Part shown: piece after piece, positions 39,433-47,718 of the stretch
Layout of the letters: each line of letters starts with the position of its first letter
Position numbering within the stretch: position 1 is the stretch's first letter
DNA from: Coriobacteriaceae bacterium AF45-21
GTDB taxonomy: Bacteria > Actinomycetota > Coriobacteriia > Coriobacteriales > Coriobacteriaceae
NCBI GenBank assembly: GCA_027682925.1
Contig: JAQCYU010000002.1
Span: forward strand, 70,339-134,338
Direction: 5' to 3'
Length of the DNA stretch: 64,000 bases
Program-made: the position numbers and the translations under genes
The notes under the pieces: generated by a model
Databases searched by the model: none
Told to the model about the DNA's origin: nothing
The model's input: only the letters and a program-made list of their open reading frames with translations

Positions 39433-41382
39433 ATGGAGTCCTCCGCCTACCCGATGCTCTTTAGCCCGATCAAGGTCGGTACGACCGAGGTCAAGAACCG
39501 CGTCTTTATGCCGCCGGTATCTACCAACCTGGCCGATCACGGCTATGTGACCGACGACTTGGTCGATCATTACCGTGCCCGCGCCAAGGGCGGCGTGGGC
39601 CTCATCATTACCGAGGTCGTGACGGTCGAGCCCACCTATACCTATCTGCCGGGTGACATGTGCTGCTACGACGACACGTTTATCCCCGGCTGGGAAAAGC
39701 TCGCCGCAGCCGTCCACGAGTATGGCTGCAAGATCATGCCGCAGCTCTTCCATCCCGCCTACATGGCCTTTAACATTCCGGGCACGCCGCGCCTGATCGC
39801 TCCGTCCTTTGTAGGCCCGTCCTATGCCCGCGAGGCGCCGCGCCCCATCACCATCGACGAGATCCACGAGCTCACGCATCAGTTTGGCGACGCTGCCGTG
39901 CGTATGCAGAAGGCCGGTGTCGATGGCGTCGAGGTCCATGCGGCGCATGCCCACGGTATGCTCGGCGGCTTTTTGACTCCGCTCTACAACAAGCGCACCG
40001 ACGAGTACGGCGGCTCGCTCGACGCCCGCATGCGCTTCCTGCTCGAGGTCATCGCCGAGATTCGCGAGCGCTGCGGCAAGGACTTCATCATCGACGTCCG
40101 TATCTCGGGCGACGAGTACACCGATGGCGGTCTGACCCTCAACGACATGGTCTACGTCTCGCGTCGCCTGGAGAAGGCCGGCGTCGACATGATTCATGTG
40201 TCGGGCGGCACCACCATCAAGCGCGGTTCCGCCATTCCCGCCGCCGGCACGCAGCAGGCCTCGCACGCCGCCTGCTCGCGCGAGATCAAAAAGCACGTCA
40301 ACATTCCCGTTGCCACGGTCGGCCGCATTAACGAGGCATGGATCGCCGAGGAGCTGATCGAGGACGGCGCTGCCGACATTTGCATGATGGGCCGCGCCAA
40401 TCTGTGCGATGCCGAGTTCTGCAACAAGGCTGCTGCCGGCAACGCCGACGACATCCGCCCCTGCATCGGTTGCCTGCGCTGCCTGAACGGCATCATGTTC
40501 GGCAAGCGCATCTCCTGCACCGTCAACCCGGATGTGGAGCGTGACGAGGCTGGCTACGAGCCTGCCGCCGAGGCAAAGAACGTGCTCGTTGTGGGTGCCG
40601 GTCCCGCGGGCATGGAGGCAGCCTACATTGCCGCCAAGCGCGGTCATAACGTGGTGCTCGTGGATAAGCAGGACGAGCCGGGCGGCGAGATGCGCATCGC
40701 AGCCGTTCCGCCGGCAAAGCAGGAGCTCACCCGCGTGATCAAGTACCAGTACCGCCGCCTGGCCGAGGCCGGCGTCACGTGCGTCTTCGGTACCGAGCTT
40801 TCGGCCGAGGACATCCAGCGCGACTACGCGGGTTACGAGGTTGTCCTGGCCTATGGCGCCGAACCCATCGCCCCGGCCTTTATGCAGGGCTTTAAGCAGG
40901 TCATGACGGCTGATGACCTGCTGGGCGGCAAGGCTTTCCCGGGCAAGAAGATTGTCATTGTGGGCGGCGGCACCGTTGGCTGCGAGACGGCCGATTACCT
41001 GGCCCCGTTGGTCAACGACCTGTCGCCGGCCAACCGCGATGTCACCGTCATCGAGATGACCAAGACGCTCGCCGCCAACGAGGGCGGCGCCGGCCGCGCG
41101 GTGCTCATCACGCGCATGCTCTCCAAGGGTGTTCACGTGCTGACCGAGGCCAAGGTGACCGAGATTACCGAGGACGCTATCAGCTACGAGAAGGACGGCG
41201 AGGTCCACACCATCGCCGATGCCGATACGCTGGTGCTTGCCATGGGCTATCGTCCCAACACCAAGTTGGCCGATGACCTTGCCGCTGCCGGCGTTGCCAC
41301 CCACGTGCTGGGCGATGCCCAGAAGTGCGGCAACATCCGTGATGCCATCGGCGACGGCTACAAGGTCGCCTGCGAGCTGTAG
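39433..41382 (+). CDS. Old-yellow-enzyme/enoate-reductase-type Fe-S flavoprotein
   Basis: 649 residues in the three-part layout of 2,4-dienoyl-CoA reductase, trimethylamine dehydrogenase and BaiCD/BaiH: FMN TIM barrel (about 1-345), a [4Fe-4S] motif CIGCLRCLNGI with a fourth Cys (SCTVNP), then FAD (GAGPAGMEAAYIAAKRG) and NADH (GGGTVGCETADYL) domains. It reduces an activated C=C bond of an unknown substrate. In a pectin region, unsaturated uronates or pectin-linked cinnamates are possible targets; steroid or bile-acid reduction is another known role of such proteins in gut anaerobes. CGAAAGGAAC before the start. Confidence 0.8.
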   Translation: MESSAYPMLFSPIKVGTTEVKNRVFMPPVSTNLADHGYVTDDLVDHYRARAKGGVGLIITEVVTVEPTYTYLPGDMCCYDDTFIPGWEKLAAAVHEYGCKIMPQLFHPAYMAFNIPGTPRLIAPSFVGPSYAREAPRPITIDEIHELTHQFGDAAVRMQKAGVDGVEVHAAHAHGMLGGFLTPLYNKRTDEYGGSLDARMRFLLEVIAEIRERCGKDFIIDVRISGDEYTDGGLTLNDMVYVSRRLEKAGVDMIHVSGGTTIKRGSAIPAAGTQQASHAACSREIKKHVNIPVATVGRINEAWIAEELIEDGAADICMMGRANLCDAEFCNKAAAGNADDIRPCIGCLRCLNGIMFGKRISCTVNPDVERDEAGYEPAAEAKNVLVVGAGPAGMEAAYIAAKRGHNVVLVDKQDEPGGEMRIAAVPPAKQELTRVIKYQYRRLAEAGVTCVFGTELSAEDIQRDYAGYEVVLAYGAEPIAPAFMQGFKQVMTADDLLGGKAFPGKKIVIVGGGTVGCETADYLAPLVNDLSPANRDVTVIEMTKTLAANEGGAGRAVLITRMLSKGVHVLTEAKVTEITEDAISYEKDGEVHTIADADTLVLAMGYRPNTKLADDLAAAGVATHVLGDAQKCGNIRDAIGDGYKVACEL

Positions 41383-41438
41383 GCTCTTGACAAATAGGGG
41401 AGCGGCCGCCTTGCGGTGACTCAAGCGATAGCAATCTA

Positions 41439-41478
41439 AAAAGGCGCCGCGACACATGGATCGTCGCGGCGCCTTTTG
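41439..41478 (+). terminator. Terminator after the flavoprotein gene
   Basis: AAAAGGCGCCGCGAC pairs perfectly with GTCGCGGCGCCTTTT; the A- and T-runs on both sides allow action on both strands, serving also the dhuI gene on the minus strand. Confidence 0.85.
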
Positions 41479-41519
41479 TCTGGCGGTTTGTTGGGGGTCG
41501 GTGCGCCCCGTGGGCCTTA

Positions 41520-42161
41520 TTACAGGCCCAAGAGCTCCTTGACCTTGGCGATGATGGCCTCGTCGGTGGCGTTGGCAAAGAAGTGCTCCTGGAAATGCTC
41601 GCCAGCGAGGGCGCCCTTCACCAGGTCCTGATCGATCTCGCCCAGGACGTCGACGAGCGGGCGCATGGTCACAGCGCGCACGCCGTCGAGGATCTTCTTG
41701 TTGCGCTGCTCGGGCTCAACGCGCTCGGCGGGGTAGCCGTTGCCCGAGCCAAAGCCAAAGAGCTTCTCGAAGGTGTACTCGAGGTTGAGCTCCTGGCCCC
41801 AACCGTTCTTGAGAGCGAAGGGCATGGCGACGGCGTTGCCATCGTTGACCTGAGCAAAGGTGTAGGCGTCAAGCGGGTCGGCAACATGGCCGCACAGCAC
41901 TCCGGGGAAGGAGTTGCAGGCGAGCATGGCGCCCTCGCCGGTGCCGCAGCCAGTCACGACGTAGTCGGCGGCGCCGGAGTTCAGCAGCACGGCGGCAAGA
42001 ATGCCGTTCTGCACGTAGGTGAGGGGCTTGGAGTCGGCGTCGGCATACATGCCATAGTTAAAGACGGTGTGGCCCATGGGCTCAACAACCTTCTTAAGTG
42101 CGGCCTCGATCATTGGGTTCTTAGAGTTCTGAGAGTTCTCGTTGATAAGTGCGATCTTCAT
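41520..42161 (-). CDS. RpiB/LacAB-fold isomerase, probable 5-keto-4-deoxyuronate isomerase (DhuI-type)
   Basis: 213 residues of the RpiB/LacA/LacB sugar isomerase superfamily: ALINENSQNSKNP at the N-terminus and TGCGTGEGAMLACN with the active-site Cys and Gly-rich loop. The long C-terminal part (GFGSGNGYPAERVEPEQRNKKIL) differs from plain RpiB. In streptococci and lactobacilli a protein of this family, DhuI, isomerises 4-deoxy-L-threo-5-hexosulose uronate and works with the dehydrogenase DhuD. Here the partner SDR lies 30 bases upstream in the same operon under a uronate operator, so the same role is strongly suggested. It would replace the usual cupin-type KduI, which is absent from the window. 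Confidence 0.75.
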   Translation of the reverse strand: MKIALINENSQNSKNPMIEAALKKVVEPMGHTVFNYGMYADADSKPLTYVQNGILAAVLLNSGAADYVVTGCGTGEGAMLACNSFPGVLCGHVADPLDAYTFAQVNDGNAVAMPFALKNGWGQELNLEYTFEKLFGFGSGNGYPAERVEPEQRNKKILDGVRAVTMRPLVDVLGEIDQDLVKGALAGEHFQEHFFANATDEAIIAKVKELLGL

Positions 42162-42191
42162 TTGAGTTAACCTTTCAGTTTTTCAGTTTTC

Positions 42192-43001
42192 TTACTGTGG
42201 CTGCTTGCCGATGTAGGCCAGGATGCCGCCATCGACGTACAGAATGTGCCCGTTGACAAAGTTCGATGCGTCGGAAGCCAGGAACACAGCGGGACCCTTC
42301 AGGTCCTCGGGCGTGCCCCAACGGGCCGCCGGCGTCTTGGCAATGATGAACTGGTCAAATGGGTGGCGGCTGCCGTCGGGCTGCGTCTCGCGCAGCGGTG
42401 CGGTTTGCGGCGTGGCGATATAGCCGGGCCCAATGCCGTTGCACTGGATGTTGGCCTCGCCGAACTCGGAGCAGATGTTCTTGGTGAGCATCTTGAGTCC
42501 GCCCTTGGCGGCGGCATAGCCGGCGATGGTCTCGCGACCCAGTTCGCTCATCATCGAGCAGATATTGATGATCTTGCCGTGGCCCTTGGCGATCATGCCG
42601 GGCAGGCAGGCCTTGGACACGATAAACGGTGCGTTGAGGTCGATATCGACGACGCGGCGGAAGTCCTCTGCACTCATGTCGAGCATCGGGGTGCGCTGGA
42701 TGACGCCGGCGTTGTTGACCAGGATGTCGGGCGTGGTGCCAAAATCTGCCTCGATCTTGGCTATGAGCTCGGCGACGACGGTCTCGTCGGTGACGTCGGC
42801 AACATAGCCGTGAGCATCAAAGCCCAGCTCACGGTAGTGCTTTTCGGCCTCGGCGACTTTGTCGGCGTGACGGGCGTTAAAGGCAATCTTGGCCCCGGCC
42901 TCACCGAGTGCCTCGGCAATGGCCATGCCAATACCGTAGGTGGCACCGGTCACGAGCGCGACTTTGCCATCTAGGCGGAAGCTGTCCATAAGATCAGACA
43001 T
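42192..43001 (-). CDS. kduD: KduD/DhuD-type 2-keto-3-deoxygluconate-forming dehydrogenase (SDR)
   Basis: NAD(P)H-dependent reductase of 2,5-diketo-3-deoxygluconate to KDG. 269 residues, classical SDR: cofactor motif TGATYGIGMAIAEA, NNAG at strand 4, catalytic Ser in CSMMSELG, and YAAAK. The start at 43001 (MSDLMDSFRLDG) has AGGAAGG upstream. It heads the kduD-dhuI operon and carries two uronate operators upstream. Gluconate 5-dehydrogenase is the nearest alternative; the operon partner favours KduD. Confidence 0.82.
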   Translation of the reverse strand: MSDLMDSFRLDGKVALVTGATYGIGMAIAEALGEAGAKIAFNARHADKVAEAEKHYRELGFDAHGYVADVTDETVVAELIAKIEADFGTTPDILVNNAGVIQRTPMLDMSAEDFRRVVDIDLNAPFIVSKACLPGMIAKGHGKIINICSMMSELGRETIAGYAAAKGGLKMLTKNICSEFGEANIQCNGIGPGYIATPQTAPLRETQPDGSRHPFDQFIIAKTPAARWGTPEDLKGPAVFLASDASNFVNGHILYVDGGILAYIGKQPQ

Positions 43002-43016
43002 AGCAATCCTTCCTAA

Positions 43017-43118
43017 AGAAACGTTCATCTTTATGAGTCCTACTTCTAATACAAGCTCAGTATAGGAGAAGCAGAGGAATTTACTCGCAGCTTTTCCTAG
43101 AATCAGGTGAACGTTCAC
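43017..43118. promoter_or_regulatory. Uronate regulon operators before kduD
   Basis: A perfect GTGAACGTTCAC lies at 43107-43118 and a variant AGAAACGTTCAT at 43017-43028, next to the kduD ribosome site. The remaining bases to the GntR start (43119-43388) show no other clear signal; the divergent promoters must be here. Confidence 0.78.
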
Positions 43119-43388
43119 TTTTAAAAGGCGAACGGTTGTGGCCGATTGTCGCGATGCCCGCCATTCGCTCTGTGCCTGTGCACTCTCCGCAATCATGTTG
43201 CGGTTGTAGGGCAGGTGCAAACACATCGCATCGTGTGCCGCGGTGGGCTTGCGCGCTTTGTGGCCATGCTTGCCATCTGCGGCTCGAAGGGGAGGCGACA
43301 TGCTCATAACCTGTGCGGGGAGCGCCGCGGGATGCGATAGTATTACGTGGTGATATTCGACAAACCGTGAGCTTCATTCGAGGGCTTT

Positions 43389-44080
43389 ATGGAACAACAC
43401 CAGCATTATCAGAGCCTGCAAGATCAGGCATACAACGCACTGCGCTCCAAGATCATCTATGCGAGCTCAAGCCCGGCACACGCCTTTCGGCGATTGGTCT
43501 GGAAAAGGAGACGGGGATCGGACGCACGCCCATTCGCGAGTCCTTTGTGCGCCTGCGCGAGCAAGAGCTGGTGGAAACGCGTCCCAAGAGCGGCACCTAC
43601 GTCTCTAAGATCAGCATGGAACACGCCGAGAATGCCTGTTTCTTGCGCGAGAAACTAGAAAGAAGCGTACTCATAAAATGCTGTTCGGCCGCTTCACCCG
43701 AGCAAAAGCATCGGCTCGAGCAGATTCTTGCCGAGTCCGAGTCGCTCGACCATAGCGAAACGCGTCGCTTTTTCGACCTGGATAACCTGTTCCATGAGAC
43801 GTGTTTCGTGATTGCTGGCCGTCACATGTTGTGGGATTGGATGAAGAGCGTCAACACGCATTTTGAGCGATACAACTGGTTGCGTATGGTGTCGCAGGAT
43901 CTGGATTGGGAGCCGATTCGTCGGCAGCATCGCCGGATTCTCGAGGCCATTAAGAGGGGCGATACCGACGCGGCGAGCTATCTGGCAGAGACGCACCTGC
44001 ACCTGATGCCCGAGGAGCAGGGCCCGGTTATCGCCCTGCATCCCGACTATTTTGAGCTGTCCAAAGACTCGGCCATCTAA
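43389..44080 (+). CDS. GntR/FadR-family regulator (one frame break)
   Basis: About 230 residues after restoring a base near 43461. N-terminal winged helix: LQDQAYNALRSKII, LSAIGLEKETGIGRTPIRESFVRLREQELVETRPKSG split by the break; then a C-terminal all-helical FCD domain with metal-binding positions (DLDNLFHETCF, HFERY, HRRILEAI, AETHLHL). Divergent from kduD-dhuI and within the uronate region, so a uronate-responsive role like UxuR/ExuR is plausible. The operator is not identified; the CG-centred palindromes fit LacI proteins better. Confidence 0.78.
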
Positions 44081-44091
44081 TCGTTTCCCCC

Positions 44092-44125
44092 ATAAGTCGC
44101 GATGAAATAGGGGTTGTTGTGCTGC
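44092..44125. repeat. Left-half relic of the 39251 hairpin
   Basis: Bases here (CATAAGTCGCGATGAAATAG and following) align with 39248-39281 at roughly two-thirds of positions, including GATGAAATA against GGTGAAATA and GTTGTTGTGCTG against CTGTTTTGGCTG. The right arm is missing. Weak evidence for a dispersed repeat family. Confidence 0.35.
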
Positions 44126-44201
44126 CCAGGTGGTGCAGACGCCCCCCAGTTCACTCACGAGCTCGGGGCCTTTTTCGTCCGGATTGTTGACGTATTGCCG
44201 A

Positions 44202-44331
44202 ACGAAAATAGTTTGCGTTTGGTAATAAGCGTACGAAAGCGCAGTTTCCATTCTCATTTCGGACGCAAATCAAGACGAAAACCGTTTTCGTCTTCTATTA
44301 ATCTGTACGAAAACGGTTTTCGTCTTATAAT
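44202..44331. promoter_or_regulatory. Promoter with three operator palindromes before the AlbA_2 gene
   Basis: A 17-base palindrome with consensus ACGAAAAC-N-GTTTTCGT occurs at 44275-44291 (inside a longer perfect-arm repeat 44273-44293), at 44307-44323, and in degenerate form ACGAAAATAGTTTGCGT at 44202-44218. A TATAAT box lies at 44326-44331, directly after the second copy, so binding should block transcription. The adjacent gene encodes a winged-helix protein, which suggests autoregulation. Confidence 0.75.
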
Positions 44332-44368
44332 ACGGTCATGAATGGTACGAAACGAAGAGGCTGGGCGT

Positions 44369-45621
44369 ATGGTTGTTAGAGAGAGCCCTACAGTCGAATA
44401 CAAGGAAAGCGTTACGCCGACGTTTCTAAAACGGTTAGCGCTTATGCAAACTACGGGACGGGCAAGATTGAGTTTGGCGTTGATGACGAGGGCGTGGCTG
44501 TCGGCCTTGCAGATCCGGTCGCAGAGTGTCTCCGCATTGAGAACATGATTAATGACAGCTTGGATCCCGCTCCCCGTTACACGCTCGAGCCCGATGAGAA
44601 ACACGGGACCGTAATCCTTACGGTTTATGAGGGACAGGACAAACCCTATCGAAGCAAGGGAAAGGCCTACAGGCGAAACGATTCGGCAACGGTGGAGGTC
44701 GACCGGTTTGAGTATGGCAGGTTGACGCTCGAAGGCAGCAACGTAACGTTCGACGCGCTCGCGTCGACTTGCCAGGACTTGAGTTTTTGCACGCTCGAAC
44801 AAAAGTGTGTCGAACATCTCGGCATATCTGAGCTAACGTCGGATATTATGCGCACGCTTCGCTTGCTCGGCAAGGTCGGCTATACCAACGCTGCGGCGAT
44901 TTTGGCGGATAAGAATGATTTTCCTGGCATCGACTGCGTCCGTTTTGGTGATACCGAGGATGTGATCTTGGATCGTGAGTCGGCGACAAATGTATCCGCC
45001 ATTGAACAGGTGGACAGGGCGGTGGCTATGTTTGCACGCTACTACCGTTATGAACGTATCGAAGGGATGGAACGCGTCCAAACTGATCGAATTCCTCTCG
45101 AGGCGTTTCGCGAAGCCGTTGCAAACGCTTTGGTGCATCGGACGTGGGACGTTCGAGCGAATGTTCAAATTGCCCTGTACGACGATCGCGTCGTTGTCAC
45201 TTCGCCCGGATCGCTGCCCGCCGGTTTGACGACGGAACAATACCTGTATGGGCAGATATCCGTGCTCAGAAACCCAATTGTCGCCGAGGTCTTTTTAAAG
45301 CTGGATTACATCGAGAAATTTGGCACGGGAATCGCGCGAATCAGGCGTGCGTATCGAGATTCTTTAAGCCGACCGGTATTTGATGTTCGCGGCGGCATGG
45401 TGACCGTCACATTGCCCGTTATCGATGCCTTTGAGGGGTCTGAGGAAGAGGCCCAGGTTCTCAAGGCTTTGTCGGTCGGACGAATAATGTCGCGGGGCGA
45501 GATTGAGCAGCAGACGGGGTTGAGCCGCGCGCGTGCGTTGACGGCGCTTGAATCACTGATTGGGCGGAAAGCGGTTGTAAAGCGGGGGACTGGGCGTTCC
45601 ACGAAATACGAGCGCGCATAG
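44369..45621 (+). CDS. AlbA_2-domain (Schlafen-like) transcriptional regulator (one frame break)
   Basis: About 417 residues after restoring an A near 44431 in a run of A. The N-terminal ~110 residues form the AlbA_2 (DUF4325-unrelated, divergent AAA_4) domain: EYKESVTPTFLK, then YGTGKIEFGVDDEG and YRSKGKAYRRNDSAT. The middle part EAVANALVHRTWD resembles the ATP-dependent helicase-like family HATPase_c_4, and the C-terminus carries a winged helix (GRIMSRGEIEQQTGLSRARALTALESLIG). Such proteins are common bacterial regulators of unknown signal. Three palindromes in its own promoter support autoregulation. It interrupts the uronate region and is probably not part of it. Confidence 0.72.
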
Positions 45622-45644
45622 GCCAAAAGAACCATATTGCAAGA

Positions 45645-45681
45645 CAGGCCCCAAGCCTTTGCCCGCTTGGGGCCTGTTGTA
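45645..45681 (+). terminator. Terminator after the AlbA_2 gene
   Basis: Perfect 12-bp stem CAGGCCCCAAGC/GCTTGGGGCCTG with an eight-base loop; the tail TTGTATGTT is only moderately T-rich. Confidence 0.75.
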
Positions 45682-45702
45682 TGTTGGCTGGCAGCGGTAG
45701 AT

Positions 45703-45746
45703 TTATAGCAAGATATAGCAACGTTAGTGAGATATAGCAACGTATA
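45703..45746. repeat. Short direct repeats TATAGCAA
   Basis: TATAGCAA occurs three times, and the longer AGATATAGCAACGT twice (45711-45724 and 45730-45743, period 19). A fourth partial TATAGC follows. Located between two convergent genes; function unknown. Confidence 0.5.
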
Positions 45747-45777
45747 GCGCTGTTCGCGGGTTCTTACGGTGGTGCTA

Positions 45778-46455
45778 TTATCCGAATGCCGCGCGGATAA
45801 AGTGCTGGGCGAAGAGCTTGTTGGCGACGTTGATGACGTGGCCCAAGAACAGCGCCGAGATGGCTGTGGTCACGCCAAAGCCGCCTAGGTTGTGCATGAG
45901 CGCGAGCGACAGAATGAGGGACACGGCGACATGTGAGCAGTCGAACACGACTTTTACGTCGCCAAAGCGGCGTTTAAGCTTTTCGGCAATGACCTGCACC
46001 AAGCCGTCGGGCGCGTTGGGGACAACGCCCATGTTGACGACGAGACTTACGCCAAATGCGGTGACAGCGAGGGAGAGCAGCATGGTCGCAACCTGTGCGG
46101 GGAGTGCCGTGGGATGCAGTGGGTTGACCGCCATGAAGAAATCGGTGAAGCCGCCGATGAGCGTCGAGAAGCACAGCTCGAGCAAAATGCGCGGCTGGAA
46201 CTCGCGTCGCAAGATGGCCAATTGCGCCAGGATGTAGGCGACATAGGTAGCAGTGATCCAAAAGCCGAGTGTCTTGCCGGTGAGCATGGATAGGGTTGTG
46301 GCAAAGCACGTGAGCGCAGCGACTCCCAAGCCGGATGCCGTCTGGAGACTCATGCCGAGTGCCAAGATGGCAACGCCGGCAAGATACATGAGCATCCTGA
46401 TGACTGTGTGGAACCAATCTATATTCTCGCCATTCATTACGATGAGCGGCCGCAT
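45778..46455 (-). CDS. YczE/YitT-like integral membrane protein
   Basis: 225 residues with about five to six membrane helices. It belongs to the YczE/YyaS/YitT-type group: VIRMLMYLAGVAILALGMSLQ at the N-terminus and FGVSLVVNMGVVPNAPDGLVQ in the middle. Function in the cell is not established for this family. Start at 46455 with AAAGGAGG six bases upstream; longer frames have no ribosome site. Alone on its strand, before the kdgK-eda unit. Confidence 0.72.
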   Translation of the reverse strand: MRPLIVMNGENIDWFHTVIRMLMYLAGVAILALGMSLQTASGLGVAALTCFATTLSMLTGKTLGFWITATYVAYILAQLAILRREFQPRILLELCFSTLIGGFTDFFMAVNPLHPTALPAQVATMLLSLAVTAFGVSLVVNMGVVPNAPDGLVQVIAEKLKRRFGDVKVVFDCSHVAVSLILSLALMHNLGGFGVTTAISALFLGHVINVANKLFAQHFIRAAFG

Positions 46456-46494
46456 GTCGTGACCTCCTTTCGGAATTTGGGAGATGCAGTAAAG

Positions 46495-46558
46495 GCTGCG
46501 GCGCCGCTTGGGGGAAAGATCGGAAGCAAGGATCCATTCCTCCAGACGGCGCCGCAGC
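46495..46558. other. 12-bp perfect stem in the leader of the YczE-like gene
   Basis: GCTGCGGCGCCG (46495-46506) and CGGCGCCGCAGC (46547-46558) pair perfectly around a 40-base loop. On the minus strand this is about 40 bases upstream of the gene start. It may be a leader structure or a terminator for read-through from eda. Confidence 0.5.
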
Positions 46559-46621
46559 TGTTTGGGTGACATGGCTTTTGTCGAAGTGGCTTAGTTGAGT
46601 GCGCCTGCCAGCCGCATAAAC

Positions 46622-46722
46622 AAAGCGGCTCGGGTGCGTGTCGCTTCCGTCACGTTCTATCAGCATACAAGACGGTTTCGGTTCTTGTCCGTGACGGAAA
46701 CGGCGCGCACCCGAGCCGTTTT
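46622..46722 (-). repeat. Long imperfect hairpin after eda
   Basis: A 32-base left arm (46622-46653) pairs with 46691-46722 with few mismatches; the inner CTTCCGTCAC/GTGACGGAA and outer CGGCTCGGGTGCG/CGCACCCGAGCCG segments are perfect. The loop is 37 bases. On the minus strand a T-rich stretch follows the stem, so it can terminate the kdgK-eda transcript. The arm length is far beyond a usual terminator. It accounts for most of the 367-base gap between the two minus-strand genes. Confidence 0.7.
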
Positions 46723-46822
46723 AAAGGGGCGCGGCCTCGGTCGCGCCCCCACGATAGAGAGCGAGTCAAGCGGGGAAGTCAAGCAGAAAATCCACCATTT
46801 CACCCCGTCTCAGGCGGCAGGG

Positions 46823-47463
46823 TTAGCCGCGGACCTTCTTGACGACGTCCATGGCCTCGCGGGCGATCTGCTCGACCTTGGAGAAGTCGCCGTCGGCGAA
46901 CAGGGCCGGCTTGACCATCCAGGTGCCACCGCAGGCGATGATGGCGCTGGAGCTCAGGTACTCCTCGACGTTGGCGGTGCTCACGCCGCCGGTGGGCATA
47001 AAGCGATGGCCGACAAACGGAGCGGCGAGGGCCTTGATGGTGTTCAGGCCGCCATACTGGGCCGCGGGGAAGAACTTGGTGACCTTGAGGCCGAGGTTCT
47101 CGGCGGCGGTGACCTCGGAGGGGGTCACGGTGCCGGGGAGGACGGGCAGGTCGATGTCGATGCAGTGCTTCACGACGTCCTCGTTGTAACCCGGGGAGAC
47201 GATGAACTTGGCGCCGGCGGCGCGGGCCTGCTCAACCTGCTCGACGGTCAGGACGGTGCCGGCGCCAACGCACATCTCGGGCTCGGCGGCGGCCATAGCG
47301 GTGATGCACTCGGCGGCGCAGGCGGTGCGGAAGGTGACCTCGGCGGACTTCATACCAGCTGCCATAAGGGCGTGAGCGAGCGGAGCGGCGTCCTCGACCT
47401 TGTCGAGCACGACGACCGGCACGATGCCAGGGATTCAAGCGTGGTGTAGAACTGATCGAACAT
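46823..47463 (-). CDS. eda: KDPG/KHG aldolase (one frame break)
   Basis: Splits 2-keto-3-deoxy-6-phosphogluconate into pyruvate and glyceraldehyde-3-phosphate. About 213 residues: MFDQFYTTLESL at the start, one missing base near 47430, then IVPVVVLDKVEDAAPLA. Active-site blocks are KSAEVTFRT (catalytic Glu), CVGAGTVLT, FIVSPGYN, KFFPAAQYGG (Schiff-base Lys) and MPTGGVS. AAAGGAACACC precedes the start at 47463. Downstream partner of kdgK, so this is the last step of the uronate route. Confidence 0.92.
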
Positions 47464-47523
47464 GGTGTTCCTTTCGATGTGAGGCGCGCACGGGCGCGTG
47501 ATTGCCAAAGAAGATTGGCCATG

Positions 47524-47585
47524 AGCCGGTTCCGGATTGGTTATCGGAGGCACTGCTTGGGGTTCAAGCAATTTCGGAACCGGCT
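47524..47585. other. Inverted repeat between kdgK and eda
   Basis: AGCCGGTTCCG (47524-47534) and CGGAACCGGCT (47575-47585) pair perfectly around a 40-base loop in the 255-base gap between kdgK and eda. No T-run. It may limit read-through or stabilise one message. The rest of the gap shows nothing clear. Confidence 0.5.
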
Positions 47586-47718
47586 ACGAGGCCAGTCGTG
47601 AAGGAATGCCAGACAAAACCGGAATGGGACTAAGTGGTTCTACCTGGCCGGAGGAATCGGGGAGCGGGCTGCAGAGGTATGGGTATGGAAAGCTGCAGTC
47701 CGCGGAATGGGGAACGAA

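Noticed and set aside
38017..41382. Glutamate synthase large and small subunits
   Set aside because: The second protein is an old-yellow-enzyme flavoprotein, not the glutamate synthase large subunit.
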